Shown: positions 43,272-51,904 of the stretch, in pieces | Layout of the letters: each line of letters begins with the position of its first letter | Numbering within the stretch: position 1 is the stretch's first letter | Origin: Cyanobium usitatum str. Tous | GTDB taxonomy: Bacteria > Cyanobacteriota > Cyanobacteriia > PCC-6307 > Cyanobiaceae | Assembly (NCBI RefSeq): GCF_003011885.1 | Contig: NZ_PXXO01000007.1 | Coordinates: 62,001-126,000 of the forward strand | Direction of reading: 5' to 3' | Length of the DNA: 64,000 nucleotides | The notes under the pieces: model-generated | Database searches by the model: none | Told to the model about the DNA's origin: nothing | Seen by the model: the letters and a program-made list of their open reading frames with translations, nothing else | Made by a program: the position numbers and the translations under genes

Positions 43272-43301
43272 CCTTGGACGTAACTATTGCTACGCCCAAG
43301 G
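43272..43301 (-). terminator. Hairpin downstream of porin gene
   Basis: CCTTGG (43272-43277) pairs with CCAAGG (43296-43301), and CGTA (43279-43282) with TACG (43291-43294). One mismatch separates the two blocks and the loop has eight bases. It lies 16 bases past the porin stop on the minus strand and upstream of futA. Confidence 0.6.
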
Positions 43302-43317
43302 TGGATTTGCTTCTTGA

Positions 43318-44931
43318 TCAGAAGCGGAACTGGGTTTGAATCACTCCACCCCAAAGATCTTTGTCATTCACCTGGTTGGAACTGTTGGTGATGTAGAAGA
43401 GCCCTGGAGTGATTGAGATGTTGTCAGTTACCTGGTACTTGTAGAAGAGCTCAATAGAGAGAGGATCATCTATGCCTGTTCCAGCACTGGGGTTCTGACC
43501 GAGGGCAATGCCGGCGGAATTGCCCTTAGCGAAGGCGTCATCCCACTGAAGCGCCACATACCAGGATTGGGAATCGTCGGCCCAGCTGCTGGCGGCGGCG
43601 GGGCTGCCAGAACCACTGATGTCCGTGAAGCCGTAGCCGACACTGATCGAAGGCATGATTCCCGTTTCGACGGGCTGCCAGTAGCCAGCGATCGAGAAAC
43701 TGTTGGAGTCTTGGCTTCCAACAAGGCTTTTATTGGCCGTCCCATTGGCATTGATCGTGCGGGTGCCAAAGGTGCCGTTGCGATAGGCCACCGCCGCCCC
43801 CCAGTTGGTGCCCTTGTAGCCAAACTGGGCGGTGGTGTTGAGGCTGCCGTCGCTGTCGAAGATCCCCTCGTTGGAGATTTCACCGTCCTGGGCGATGAAG
43901 TTGAGCGAGGCGTTCCAGAAGCCCTGGCCCTTGGCCACCTTCTGCTTCCAGACGGCACCAAAACCCTGACCCGTCACTTTGTTGTAGACGCCGGGTGTGC
44001 CAGCGACGGCAAAGAAATCGATCAGCTGGGAGCGGTAGGCGGTGGGGATGAAGGCGAGAATTTCAGTGTTGCGCACCAGGGCACCGGCGGTAAGCGTGAA
44101 TTGCTTGCCCACCGGGAACTGGTAATAGAGGCGATCGATCGACAACGTATCGATGCCACCAACGCCTGATGCTCCCGCATTAGTGCTGGAGGCCTTGTCC
44201 AACTTGAACAGACTGTCTCCAGCGTTGAAGGGATTGAAGGCCGTGAAATTACCCGAGCGCAGGCGGGTTCTGAGCAGGTCCTTGCCGGTGAAGCTGGTAT
44301 CAAGATTCAGGCGCAGGTCATAATTGAAGGTAGTGCGATCCTGCCTGCCAACAGTAACGGGAGGAGTTCCAACCCTCGTGTCCGAGTTGTAGTCGGGTAC
44401 GCCACCCAGGATGAAGTTCACCTCGCCCTTGAGCTTGGTGGTGGTGGAAAACTGCTGGGCCTCCAATGTGCCCACCTTGGCCTCAAGTCCGTCGACGCGG
44501 CCCTTCAGCACCGCTAGTTCTTTCTTGAATTCATCCATCAACCTCTGCAGTTCGTCGGTCACTTCGGTGACACGGTCGAGGCAGGCATTCAAAAGGGCTG
44601 CTGCCTCGTAGCGGGTCATGGCCTGGCCACCCTTGTAGGTGCCGTTGGGATAGCCGGCCACGCAGCCGTACTTTTCCACCAAGTTGGTCAGTGCTTGGTA
44701 AGCCCAGTCGGTTGGCCTTACTTCGGAAAATTGGTTGACGCTGGTGACCTGGTTGCGCGAGCGCCAAGCCTTGAGCTCGTCAATTTCTTGTTGCTCCATG
44801 TAGTCATTGATTGCCTCCCTGCCATTCAGCGACGAGATTTCATTGGCAAAGGCGGTGTCTGGGGCGGCCAAGGCTGGCAAAACTACGCCAAAAATTGCAG
44901 GGGCCAGCAATAGGCGATGGAACTGATTCAT
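43318..44931 (-). CDS. somA: SLH-domain carbohydrate-selective-type porin (SomA/OprB-like)
   Basis: About 537 residues. It has a signal peptide ending AFA, then an SLH domain (SEVRPTDWAYQALTNLVEKY, CVAGYPNGT, AMTRYEAAALLNACLD). A coiled coil (VTEVTDELQRLMDEFKKEL) and an OprB-type beta barrel ending in QFRF follow. The SLH domain anchors the porin to the peptidoglycan-linked polymer of cyanobacteria. ATG 44931 is chosen for the signal peptide. It is paralogous to the porin at 47065. The gene symbol is by family only. Confidence 0.88.
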   Translation of the reverse strand: MNQFHRLLLAPAIFGVVLPALAAPDTAFANEISSLNGREAINDYMEQQEIDELKAWRSRNQVTSVNQFSEVRPTDWAYQALTNLVEKYGCVAGYPNGTYKGGQAMTRYEAAALLNACLDRVTEVTDELQRLMDEFKKELAVLKGRVDGLEAKVGTLEAQQFSTTTKLKGEVNFILGGVPDYNSDTRVGTPPVTVGRQDRTTFNYDLRLNLDTSFTGKDLLRTRLRSGNFTAFNPFNAGDSLFKLDKASSTNAGASGVGGIDTLSIDRLYYQFPVGKQFTLTAGALVRNTEILAFIPTAYRSQLIDFFAVAGTPGVYNKVTGQGFGAVWKQKVAKGQGFWNASLNFIAQDGEISNEGIFDSDGSLNTTAQFGYKGTNWGAAVAYRNGTFGTRTINANGTANKSLVGSQDSNSFSIAGYWQPVETGIMPSISVGYGFTDISGSGSPAAASSWADDSQSWYVALQWDDAFAKGNSAGIALGQNPSAGTGIDDPLSIELFYKYQVTDNISITPGLFYITNSSNQVNDKDLWGGVIQTQFRF

Positions 44932-45045
44932 GGACTCTTCACAACAGAAATTTGTTGATGTCCACTGGGGAATCAACAAGCCATACTTCTATTGGATTGA
45001 GCCGATGGGGGTTGAAACTATTGATTCAGAATGATGTAATCAATA

Positions 45046-45189
45046 TCACCGGTTTTGCCTGACGCGCACTGGGACCAGCACGGGCTGCATCAGGCCACCA
45101 CCACCGTTGTCATCATCTGAATCAGTGGCGAGCCAAAAAGCCAAGCCAAACAAGGCGAAAACGCCGGAGAAAAGGATTAGCTCGGCCAT
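45046..45189 (-). CDS. Small single-helix membrane protein
   Basis: A 47-residue protein. One membrane helix (LILFSGVFALFGLAFWLA) is followed by an acidic run (TDSDDDNGGGG) and a basic tail (RVRQNR). ATG 45189 gives the cleanest protein; a longer frame overlaps the end of the hupE-like gene. It resembles the many tiny helix proteins of cyanobacterial membranes but matches none I know. Confidence 0.45.
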   Translation of the reverse strand: MAELILFSGVFALFGLAFWLATDSDDDNGGGGLMQPVLVPVRVRQNR

Positions 45190-45268
45190 GGCGTTTAATT
45201 TCGCTTTGATAAGCGTAGCTAGCTCAGCAAGGTGCTTGTGTAACAAAAGTGTCCGCTTAGGACGGTTC

Positions 45269-45844
45269 TCACGCCAACTGCGCAAGTGCTAGCAGCGCTC
45301 CGCCGATGCAGAGAGCACCTGCAAAGCGCCTTCCCCAGCTGGGTGCTAGTTGGCGAATCACGGCGAAACTTGCACCCACCACGGCCGCTGAGCTGAGACT
45401 CGCCCCCAGCCACCAGCCCAACAGATCTGCGCTGCTGCCTGTGGCTTCCTGGCCATGCAGCATGGCGTGAATAGCCACTCCTCCTGCCAGCACTACGGCC
45501 AGCAGCTGGCCCTGGCGTGCAGCCAGCGCTAGGCCAAGACCAGACACCATCAATGCTGCTAACACCTCAGCTCCTGGCAGGTTGCCCCCTAAGGCCCCAT
45601 ACAAGCCGCCAGAAATCGCTGCAGCCAGGGCCACCAGCAATAGGGATGGGCCTGCCAAGGCGGCAGCGCCGCCAACGCCAAGCAGTAACAGCAAGTGGTC
45701 TAGCCCAAGCAGCGGATGGCTTGCTCCTGCGGCCAGGCCAGCGCCTGCCAAGCCATGGGCACCTGCTGGCAGGGTCGACAACAGGCTGAGGGCCAGGCCA
45801 GCGGCGGCGGCCGGGGCCAGTTGGCGCAGGGTGGTGGACATCAT
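45269..45844 (-). CDS. HupE/UreJ family protein
   Basis: A 191-residue protein with a signal-like N-terminus and six membrane segments. The diagnostic His motif HPLLGLDHLLLLLGVG is near residue 43, with HAMLHGQE in the middle. The family includes nickel or cobalt permeases linked to hydrogenase and urease, but other metals are possible. It is 33 bases downstream of the COG0523 GTPase in the zinc/iron region, so a role in metal uptake is likely. Neither urease nor hydrogenase genes are present here. Confidence 0.82.
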   Translation of the reverse strand: MMSTTLRQLAPAAAAGLALSLLSTLPAGAHGLAGAGLAAGASHPLLGLDHLLLLLGVGGAAALAGPSLLLVALAAAISGGLYGALGGNLPGAEVLAALMVSGLGLALAARQGQLLAVVLAGGVAIHAMLHGQEATGSSADLLGWWLGASLSSAAVVGASFAVIRQLAPSWGRRFAGALCIGGALLALAQLA

Positions 45845-45877
45845 GAAATGGCTGGATCCTCTAAGTCAGTATCCCGT

Positions 45878-46999
45878 TCAAGCGAAGCCCTTGCCGGAAT
45901 CTTTGGCAACGCACACCTGCAATTGCCGGCGCAACTGAGCGTGGTCGAGATTTTTACCGATCAGCACGATCTGGTTCTTGCGTCCTGAGCCCTCTGGCCA
46001 GTCGGAATCGTCGATTGAGAAGCGCTTGCCAGCCAGGTGGAACACATGGCGGCGCTCACTTTCGTTGAACCAGAGGATCCCCTTGGCGCGAAACACCTCA
46101 GCTGGCAGCTGGTTATCGAGAAAGTTCTGAAATTTGCGCAGGGCGAAAGGCCCCTCCGCCGCAAACGACAACGAGGTGAATCCCTCGATGGCTGCGTGAT
46201 CGGGGTGAGCGGCGTGATCGTGCTTGTGATGATTGTGGTCGTGGTGATCGTGATTGTGGTGCTCGTGGTGTTCGTGATCGTGGTGCTCGTGCTCGCAGTG
46301 GCCGTGGTCGTGGTCACAGGAGCTGTGGTCTGGCTCGGCGCTGAGCTGCTGCTGGGCAACGATTTTGTCGCTTTCGAACAGCCCCACGCTGAGCAGCAGC
46401 GGCAGGGGCACTTCGCCCTTGACCGAGCGCAGGATGCGGGCATCGGTCTTGATCTCGCGCAACTGGGCCTCCAGGGCCGCCAGCCGCTCCTCAGCTACTA
46501 GGTCGCATTTGTTTAGTAACAGCATGTCGCTGTAAACGATCTGGGCCCGGGCCACATCACCCTCCAGCAGCTCGTCGCTGAAGTTCTCGGCGTCTACCAG
46601 GGTGATGATGGAGTCGAGCCTGGTGGCATCTCGCAGGTCGCTGCCGAGGAAGGTCATGGCCACCGGCAGGGGATCGGCCAGGCCGGTGGTCTCCACCACC
46701 AGATAGTCCACCGGATCGGGGCGCTCCAGGATGCGGTAAACCGCCTCGAGCAGTTCGCCGTTGATTGAGCAGCAGATGCAGCCGTTGCTCAGTTCCACCA
46801 TGTCTTCGCCGGTGGCAACAATCAGGTCGTTGTCGATGCCGATTTCACCGAATTCGTTGACCAGCACGGCGGTTTTGACCCCCTGCTGATTGCTGAGAAT
46901 GTGGTTGAGCAGGGTGGTCTTACCCGCCCCCAGAAAGCCGGTGAGGATTGTCACGGGCAGGCCCGTGGGGGTGGCACTGGCGGTCATGGAATGGCGCAT
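45878..46999 (-). CDS. COG0523 (CobW/ZNG1-type) GTP-dependent metallochaperone
   Basis: A 373-residue GTPase. It has Walker A GFLGAGKTT (21-29), the metal-binding GCICC (C-x-C-C at Cys74-77), NKCD as the guanine motif, and a His/Asp-rich loop of about 40 residues (230-270). A CobW_C domain follows, including FRAKGILWF. COG0523 members insert zinc, cobalt or other metals into client enzymes. Position behind a Zur-box-controlled porin points to zinc. ATG 46999 or 46987 can serve as start. There is a strong hairpin between the porin and this gene. Confidence 0.88.
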   Translation of the reverse strand: MRHSMTASATPTGLPVTILTGFLGAGKTTLLNHILSNQQGVKTAVLVNEFGEIGIDNDLIVATGEDMVELSNGCICCSINGELLEAVYRILERPDPVDYLVVETTGLADPLPVAMTFLGSDLRDATRLDSIITLVDAENFSDELLEGDVARAQIVYSDMLLLNKCDLVAEERLAALEAQLREIKTDARILRSVKGEVPLPLLLSVGLFESDKIVAQQQLSAEPDHSSCDHDHGHCEHEHHDHEHHEHHNHDHHDHNHHKHDHAAHPDHAAIEGFTSLSFAAEGPFALRKFQNFLDNQLPAEVFRAKGILWFNESERRHVFHLAGKRFSIDDSDWPEGSGRKNQIVLIGKNLDHAQLRRQLQVCVAKDSGKGFA

Positions 47000-47022
47000 G
47001 GCTTAGCTGTGATGACACTAGG

Positions 47023-47056
47023 AACCCGTTGCCGCAATCCATTGGAGCAACGGGTT
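47023..47056 (-). terminator. Strong hairpin between porin and COG0523 GTPase genes
   Basis: AACCCGTTGC (47023-47032) and GCAACGGGTT (47047-47056) form a perfect 10-bp stem with a 14-base loop. It lies directly after the porin stop (minus strand) and 24 bases before the GTPase start. It probably lowers read-through or stabilises the porin mRNA. Confidence 0.65.
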
Positions 47057-47064
47057 GGCTCGGC

Positions 47065-48546
47065 TCAGAACCGGAAGCTGGTTTTGATCAGGGCACCGAA
47101 TTGGTTGGCCCCATCCCCACTCCCTCCAGGATTGTTGAGAAAGAAGATCGCCGGGGTCACGGAGATGGCGTCGGTGACCTGCCACTGGTACCACCACTCC
47201 CAAGCCCACACGCCGGATTCGCTGGCAGCCCCATTGCGGGTGGCGGTTGCAAAGGCGGGTTGGCCCACTCCCATGCCAAAGCTGTTGCCCTCAGCCAGCA
47301 CATCGCTCCATTGCAGGCCCACCATCCATGACTGGCTGGTGCGCAGGTCTGAGCCGGAGCTGCCGTTGACGCCGTAACCAGCGCTGATCGAGGGCAGCCA
47401 GCCACTCTCGGCGGGCTGCCAGAAGCCGCTGATGCCAAAGGCATTGGTGTTGACGCCGTTCTCCTCGATCTGGGTGGTGATGAACGGGGTGGCCCCGGGC
47501 ACACCCACACCGGCCTCGACATATGAATAGAGCGCGGCGATGCCCCAGTTCTCCTGGCCGTAGCCCAGCTGCACGCTGCTGGTGCCTGCTGAGCTGCTGC
47601 TGAACAGGCCCTGGGCGGAATCGGCACCATTGCCGGCCACGTAGTTAGCGCTCACGCTCCAGCCGTTCTGTTGCCACCAGAGGCCCAGGCCTGGGCCGAG
47701 GTTTTTGTTGTAGGCCAGCGGTGCACCGTTGAGGGTGAGGACGTTGAGGATGGTGTCGCTGGGGTAGACGCTGGGCCAGAGGGCGAGCATGTCTTCCTGG
47801 CCCACCCGGCCGCCGAGGGTGGCAGTGAACTGGCCGCCGATCGGAGACTGCCCAAGCGGGAACTGATAAAAGATCTTGTCGATGCCCACCACATCGGGGC
47901 CACCCTCTTCCTGGAAGGCGATCTCCAGGGTGGAGAGGCCGCCGCCGAAGGCATTGCGATCGCCATCGAAGTTGCCGGCCCGCAGCACCGTGCGCAGCAG
48001 ATCCTTGCCGCTGAAGCTGGTGTCGAGGTTGAGCTGCAGGTCGTAGTTGAACGTGACCTGCTCACCGGCAGGATTGTTGCTCACTCCGCCCACCACGAAG
48101 CTGGCCAGGCCGGAGAGCTTGGTGGTGGTCGAGAACTGGCTGGCCTCGATTTCGCCCGCTTTTGCTTCGAGGCCATCGACGCGGCCCTTGAGCACGGCCA
48201 GTTCCTGCGCAAACTCGGCCATCAGCCGCTTGAGCGTGTCGGTCACTTCAGTGACGCGATCAAGACAGGCGTTGAGCAGGGCGGCGGCCTCAAAGCGGGT
48301 CATGGCCTGCCCACCACTGAAGGTGCCGTTGGGGTAGCCGGCGACGCAGCCGTATTTCTCCACCAGGTTGGTCAGCGCCTGATAGGCCCAGTCGGTGGGG
48401 CGCAGATCAGAGAACTGGCTGATGCCGGTATTGAGGTCGGCGGGCTCGAATTCAACGGCAGCTGCGGTTACCGGTGCCAGTAATCCAGCAGCAGTTGCTG
48501 CAATCAGCAGGATTGGGCGAATTTTCACGGCTGCGAAGCGGGTCAT
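47065..48546 (-). CDS. somB: SLH-domain porin (SomB/OprB-like), preceded by a Zur-box-like site
   Basis: A 493-residue protein with signal peptide (RPILLIAATAAGLLAP, cleavage near AAA). The SLH domain (SDLRPTDWAYQALTNLVEKY), coiled coil and OprB barrel end in KTSFRF. It is shorter than the paralog at 43318 by about 45 residues, mainly in the barrel. A Zur-consensus-like site lies 22-36 bases upstream of the start codon, so zinc limitation probably raises its synthesis. It would then admit zinc to the periplasm. Confidence 0.88.
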   Translation of the reverse strand: MTRFAAVKIRPILLIAATAAGLLAPVTAAAVEFEPADLNTGISQFSDLRPTDWAYQALTNLVEKYGCVAGYPNGTFSGGQAMTRFEAAALLNACLDRVTEVTDTLKRLMAEFAQELAVLKGRVDGLEAKAGEIEASQFSTTTKLSGLASFVVGGVSNNPAGEQVTFNYDLQLNLDTSFSGKDLLRTVLRAGNFDGDRNAFGGGLSTLEIAFQEEGGPDVVGIDKIFYQFPLGQSPIGGQFTATLGGRVGQEDMLALWPSVYPSDTILNVLTLNGAPLAYNKNLGPGLGLWWQQNGWSVSANYVAGNGADSAQGLFSSSSAGTSSVQLGYGQENWGIAALYSYVEAGVGVPGATPFITTQIEENGVNTNAFGISGFWQPAESGWLPSISAGYGVNGSSGSDLRTSQSWMVGLQWSDVLAEGNSFGMGVGQPAFATATRNGAASESGVWAWEWWYQWQVTDAISVTPAIFFLNNPGGSGDGANQFGALIKTSFRF

Positions 48547-48567
48547 GGAGCCAGTCTATGGCAAGAA

Positions 48568-48582
48568 TGAGAACGATTCTCG
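48568..48582. promoter_or_regulatory. Zur-box-like site upstream of somB
   Basis: TGAGAACGATTCTCG is a 7-1-7 near-palindrome very close to the published cyanobacterial Zur consensus TGATAACNATTATCA. It lies between the porin start and the znuA stop, the usual place for repression of the porin. Confidence 0.65.
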
Positions 48583-48602
48583 CCGAGGCTGTCGGTTGGG
48601 TG

Positions 48603-49637
48603 TCAGCGAATGGCCTTCCAGCGCTGGCTCAGGGCCTGCTGGCCGGATGCGTCGCAGCGGCCGCCCAGGCCGTTGACGATCAGGCAGGTGTTGGCGGCGA
48701 GGGTGGCCACCAGGTTGCCGTTGCCATCGGGTTCCGCTGCCAGACCATCGGCCACCAGTGGTGCGGCGGCGATGGGCACACCGCTGAGGCTGCTGACCCT
48801 CTGCAGCGCTTTGCCTGCCGGCAGCTGTTCGGCGAACAGCATCGGCACCTGCTCGCGCCGCAATTGCTCCAGCACGGCCTGGAATGCCTGGGGGCGCAGG
48901 GTGTCGCTGCCGCTGCTGGCATCCACCACCGCCAGTTCCTCCAGTCCGTAGGCCCGGGCCAGGCTGGCAAAAGCCCGGTGTCCGGTGGCCAGGGGGCTGG
49001 CGGTGGGAATGGTGGCAAGTTGCCGGCGGTTCCAGGCGTTCAGCTGCTGCAGGGTCGTCGTCATCGCCTGGGCCCGGGCGGCAATGGGGGCTTGGGCAGC
49101 AGGCTTTAGCTGCTGAAGTTGCTGGGCCACCAGCAGCACCAGGGCGGCCGCCTGGGTTGGGTCGTGCCACACGTGGGGATCCCGGTCGCCATGGGCATGC
49201 TCCTCCTCATCGTGGTGCTGGCCATGCTCATCGCGGTGCTGGTGAGAATCGGCGGTCTTGGGTTGCGCGGCCTCTAGGACGGGGCTGTTGGGTACGGCCA
49301 GCTCGGCTACGGCCACGGTTTTGGTTTGGCTTGATCCCGGCTTGGTCAGTTCGGCGAGGGCTGGGGTGAGGCCGAAGCCGTTGATCAGTACCAGCTGGGC
49401 CTGGCTGAGTTCCCGGCTCTGCTGGGGCGTTAGCCGGAATTGATGGGGGTCGTCGCCTGGCTGCAAAAGGCAGCTCACCCGCATGTTGCTGGCGGCCAGG
49501 CGTTGTGTGATGTCGCAAAGGACCCCGTCGGCAGCGATCACGTCGGCCGGTGGGGGAGTGCGGCAAGCCTGCAGTCCTACGGCTGCTGCCAATGCCAGAG
49601 CGAGAGAGGCAGCGGCGGGAGCGGGGATACGGGGCAT
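48603..49637 (-). CDS. znuA: Zinc ABC transporter substrate-binding lipoprotein ZnuA
   Basis: A 344-residue cluster A-I binding protein. The lipobox-like GLQAC (residues 21-25) gives a lipoprotein. GDDPHQFRLTP carries the first His ligand. A His/Asp/Glu-rich loop (HQHRDEHGQHHDEEEHAHGD) precedes PHVWHDP, and GHRAFASLARAYGL supplies another His. It captures Zn2+ for ZnuCB. The gene is divergent from the membrane protein-znuC operon, with a Zur box between them. Confidence 0.93.
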   Translation of the reverse strand: MPRIPAPAAASLALALAAAVGLQACRTPPPADVIAADGVLCDITQRLAASNMRVSCLLQPGDDPHQFRLTPQQSRELSQAQLVLINGFGLTPALAELTKPGSSQTKTVAVAELAVPNSPVLEAAQPKTADSHQHRDEHGQHHDEEEHAHGDRDPHVWHDPTQAAALVLLVAQQLQQLKPAAQAPIAARAQAMTTTLQQLNAWNRRQLATIPTASPLATGHRAFASLARAYGLEELAVVDASSGSDTLRPQAFQAVLEQLRREQVPMLFAEQLPAGKALQRVSSLSGVPIAAAPLVADGLAAEPDGNGNLVATLAANTCLIVNGLGGRCDASGQQALSQRWKAIR

Positions 49638-49661
49638 GGCTGGCGCGCCTGGTTCCGCGAA

Positions 49662-49676
49662 TGATAATGGTTCTCA
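49662..49676. promoter_or_regulatory. Zur box between znuA and the znuC operon
   Basis: TGATAATGGTTCTCA (7-1-7; its complement reads TGAGAAC-x-ATTATCA) fits the cyanobacterial Zur consensus with few mismatches. It is 25 bases from the znuA start and about 65 from the plus-strand membrane-protein start, so it can control both. Confidence 0.75.
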
Positions 49677-49740
49677 AGGTGTTGCTTGGGGGTGGGCTGT
49701 GGCTCGTTCTGCCGCCCTCCAGGTGGGATTGTTGGAGTTG

Positions 49741-50736
49741 ATGCCGCTGATACAGGGCATGGATCGTTCTGCTCTGACCAGGCCTCACGCCCTGCTGATG
49801 GCGGGTGTGCTGCTGTTTTTTTATCTCGATGCCTTCGTGCTGGGGGCTCCGGGCGGGATGGCGTTGGCGCTGCTGCTGCTGGCGCTGGTGGTTCTGCTGG
49901 GCTTTTTGCGGCATGCGGGCCATGGCCCCCCTGGAGCGATCCAGCCCGCGCCCGTGCTGCTGGCAGCTTTCGCCGCTCTGGTCGTGCTGGCCCTGAGCCG
50001 TGGAGCGCTTGTTTCGGTGGCACTGGCTGCGGCGCTGGTTGGTGCTGCTGGCGGGCTGGTCGAGGCCATCGGCCATTCCAGCCGTCGTTGCCAGGGGGTG
50101 GCTGGCCCGGTGTATTGCGGGGCGTTTGCTGGGATGACCTCTGAGCTGGTGCTCGGCCATCCAGGCTGGGTGGTGCTGGCCGGGGTGCTGGCCGGACTGG
50201 CGTTGTCGCTCCTGAAGAACAGTTGGAGCGGGATCGGCGGCAAGCTTGGAACCATCGCCTTTCTGGGGGTGCTCGGCGCCACGGGGCTGGCCCTGGTCTC
50301 CGGTGCGATCGGTGCCGGCGCCCCTCTGCATGCCTTTACCGGCGCAGAGCGCTGGCTGGTGCTGATCGCCTCCCTGCTCTCTCCGCTACTCACCCATAGG
50401 CTCAGCTACTACTGGGGCTTCGGGGTGGTGCTGGGCTCCGCCCTGCCCTCCCTGGTGGTTGCCTTGCTCCTGGCCCTGCTGCCCCCTTCTTTGGAGCTGG
50501 CGCCGGGGCCCTTGGCGGCCATGTGGCTGGGTGCCAGTTTCGTCGGTATGACAGCTCCAGAGCGGCTAGCCCCTCGCCCGGTGCCCCTGTTGCTGGCAAT
50601 GGGCCTGCTGTTCGCCCTGCTGAGCTTCAGCTTCGCTCCGCGCCTGGCGGGGATCGGCGGAGACCTCGGGGCCACGGCGGCGGTGTCGGTGTTTGCCGTG
50701 CTGGGGGCGCGGGTGCTGGTGCGCGACCGTCGTTAG
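49741..50736 (+). CDS. Polytopic membrane protein of unknown function in the zinc operon
   Basis: About 331 residues with nine to ten membrane helices and few charged residues. Distinctive stretches are GPVYCGAFAGMTSELVLG, KNSWSGIGGKLGTIAFLG and GASFVGMTAPERL, an internal echo of GAFAGMTSE. This suggests an inverted or tandem duplication. I do not recognise the family. It is first in a plus-strand operon with znuC (26 bases away) behind the Zur box, so it is probably a zinc-related transporter or accessory. ATG 49741 is the best start; 49759 is possible. Confidence 0.65.
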   Translation: MPLIQGMDRSALTRPHALLMAGVLLFFYLDAFVLGAPGGMALALLLLALVVLLGFLRHAGHGPPGAIQPAPVLLAAFAALVVLALSRGALVSVALAAALVGAAGGLVEAIGHSSRRCQGVAGPVYCGAFAGMTSELVLGHPGWVVLAGVLAGLALSLLKNSWSGIGGKLGTIAFLGVLGATGLALVSGAIGAGAPLHAFTGAERWLVLIASLLSPLLTHRLSYYWGFGVVLGSALPSLVVALLLALLPPSLELAPGPLAAMWLGASFVGMTAPERLAPRPVPLLLAMGLLFALLSFSFAPRLAGIGGDLGATAAVSVFAVLGARVLVRDRR

Positions 50737-50762
50737 GTTTGCGGTTGCACTGACGGTGTTGC

Positions 50763-51458
50763 GTGTCGCTTGAGGTGAGTGAGCTGCGGGTGCGCCGCGG
50801 CGGCGAGCTGGCTCTCGATGGTGTGGCTTTTGCGCTCGAGCCCGGCACGCTCACCGCCCTGGTGGGCCCCAACGGCGCTGGCAAAAGCACCCTCCTGCAG
50901 GCCATTGAGGGTCAGCTGCCAATCGAGAGCGGTTCGATCCGGCTCGATGGGGTGCCCCTCACCTTGGCCCTGGCGCGGCAGCAGTTGGCCCTGATGCCCC
51001 AGCGGGGGGAGATCGCCTGGCACTTCCCTATCAGTGTCCGGGAGTTGGTGGCCCTGGGGCGGATGGCCGCCAAGCGTCCTGGCTGCTGCGATGTGGAAGC
51101 CGCCCTGCAGCGGGTGGGCCTGGCCGGGTTGGCCGGCAGGCGCCTGGATCAGTTGTCCGGTGGCCAGCAGCAGCGAGCCCTGCTGGCCCGCACCTTGGTG
51201 CAGCCAGCCAGGCTGCTGCTGCTGGATGAGCCCTGCGCTGCCATCGACCCCCCTTCACGCACCCAGCTGCTCAAGGTGATGGGCCAGCTGCGCGATGCCG
51301 GTCTCACCCTGCTGGTGAGCAGCCACGACTGGGGCCGCGACCTCGATGCCTACGACCGGGTGCTGGTGCTTGATCGCTCCCTGCTCGCCGACGGCAGCCC
51401 CCAGCAGGTGCGCCAGGCCCTCGGCGACCTGCGGGTAGGCAACCACTGCTGCGGTTGA
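50763..51458 (+). CDS. znuC: Zinc ABC transporter ATP-binding protein ZnuC
   Basis: A 231-residue ABC ATPase with Walker A GPNGAGKST, signature LSGGQQQRALLAR and Walker B LLLLDEPCAAID. The length, the MPQRGEIAWHFPISVRELV segment and the neighbours znuA and znuB identify ZnuC. The start is GTG 50763. A terminal CC pair is present. Its partner znuB lies beyond the antisense zur gene. Confidence 0.9.
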   Translation: MSLEVSELRVRRGGELALDGVAFALEPGTLTALVGPNGAGKSTLLQAIEGQLPIESGSIRLDGVPLTLALARQQLALMPQRGEIAWHFPISVRELVALGRMAAKRPGCCDVEAALQRVGLAGLAGRRLDQLSGGQQQRALLARTLVQPARLLLLDEPCAAIDPPSRTQLLKVMGQLRDAGLTLLVSSHDWGRDLDAYDRVLVLDRSLLADGSPQQVRQALGDLRVGNHCCG

Positions 51459-51468
51459 TGGGCTGGCG

Positions 51469-51870
51469 CTAGCTGGCCTGGCGCTGTTGACAACTTCCGC
51501 AGAGCCCGAAAAATTCCAGGGTGTGAAATAGCAGCTGGAAGCCTGCGCTCTGGCCGCCGTCTAGGTGCACGTCGTGCATGGGGCAGTTATTAAGAACCAC
51601 CGTGGCGCCGCAGTCGACACAGGTGAGGTGGTGTTCGTCGCGCTCTGTGGGGGCGAACAGAGCCTCGCCGCTGGGCAGGTGGCGGCAGCGGATCCAGCCC
51701 CGCTGTTGTAGCTGGCGCAGGTGGCGATAAACCGTAGCCAGCCCCATGGGCTGGGAGCCTTGGCGCAGCAGGGCGTGCAGGTCCTGGCCGGAGAGTTCCC
51801 GGTCGGCTTGGCGCAACGCCGTAAGCAGCAGCTGCTGGCGGTCGTTTGACGCGGCAACCTGGGTGGGCAT
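51469..51870 (-). CDS. zur: Zinc uptake regulator Zur (Fur family)
   Basis: A 133-residue Fur-family protein. It has the winged helix (ELSGQDLHALLRQ, GLATVYRHLRQLQQRGWI), the regulatory zinc region DEHHLTCVDCG and the structural Cys pair CGSC. The lack of the HHH run, the location and the Zur boxes support Zur rather than Fur. It lies antisense between znuC and znuB and ends 10 bases from the znuC end. Start ATG 51870; a longer upstream frame is antisense to znuB. Confidence 0.88.
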   Translation of the reverse strand: MPTQVAASNDRQQLLLTALRQADRELSGQDLHALLRQGSQPMGLATVYRHLRQLQQRGWIRCRHLPSGEALFAPTERDEHHLTCVDCGATVVLNNCPMHDVHLDGGQSAGFQLLFHTLEFFGLCGSCQQRQAS

Positions 51871-51904
51871 GGCCAGAGTGGCTGGGGCGTAGTGCGCTGA
51901 TCCT

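Noticed and set aside
46200-46320. Low-complexity DNA of GTGGTCGTG type
   Set aside because: It encodes the His/Asp-rich metal loop of the COG0523 GTPase, not an independent repeat element.
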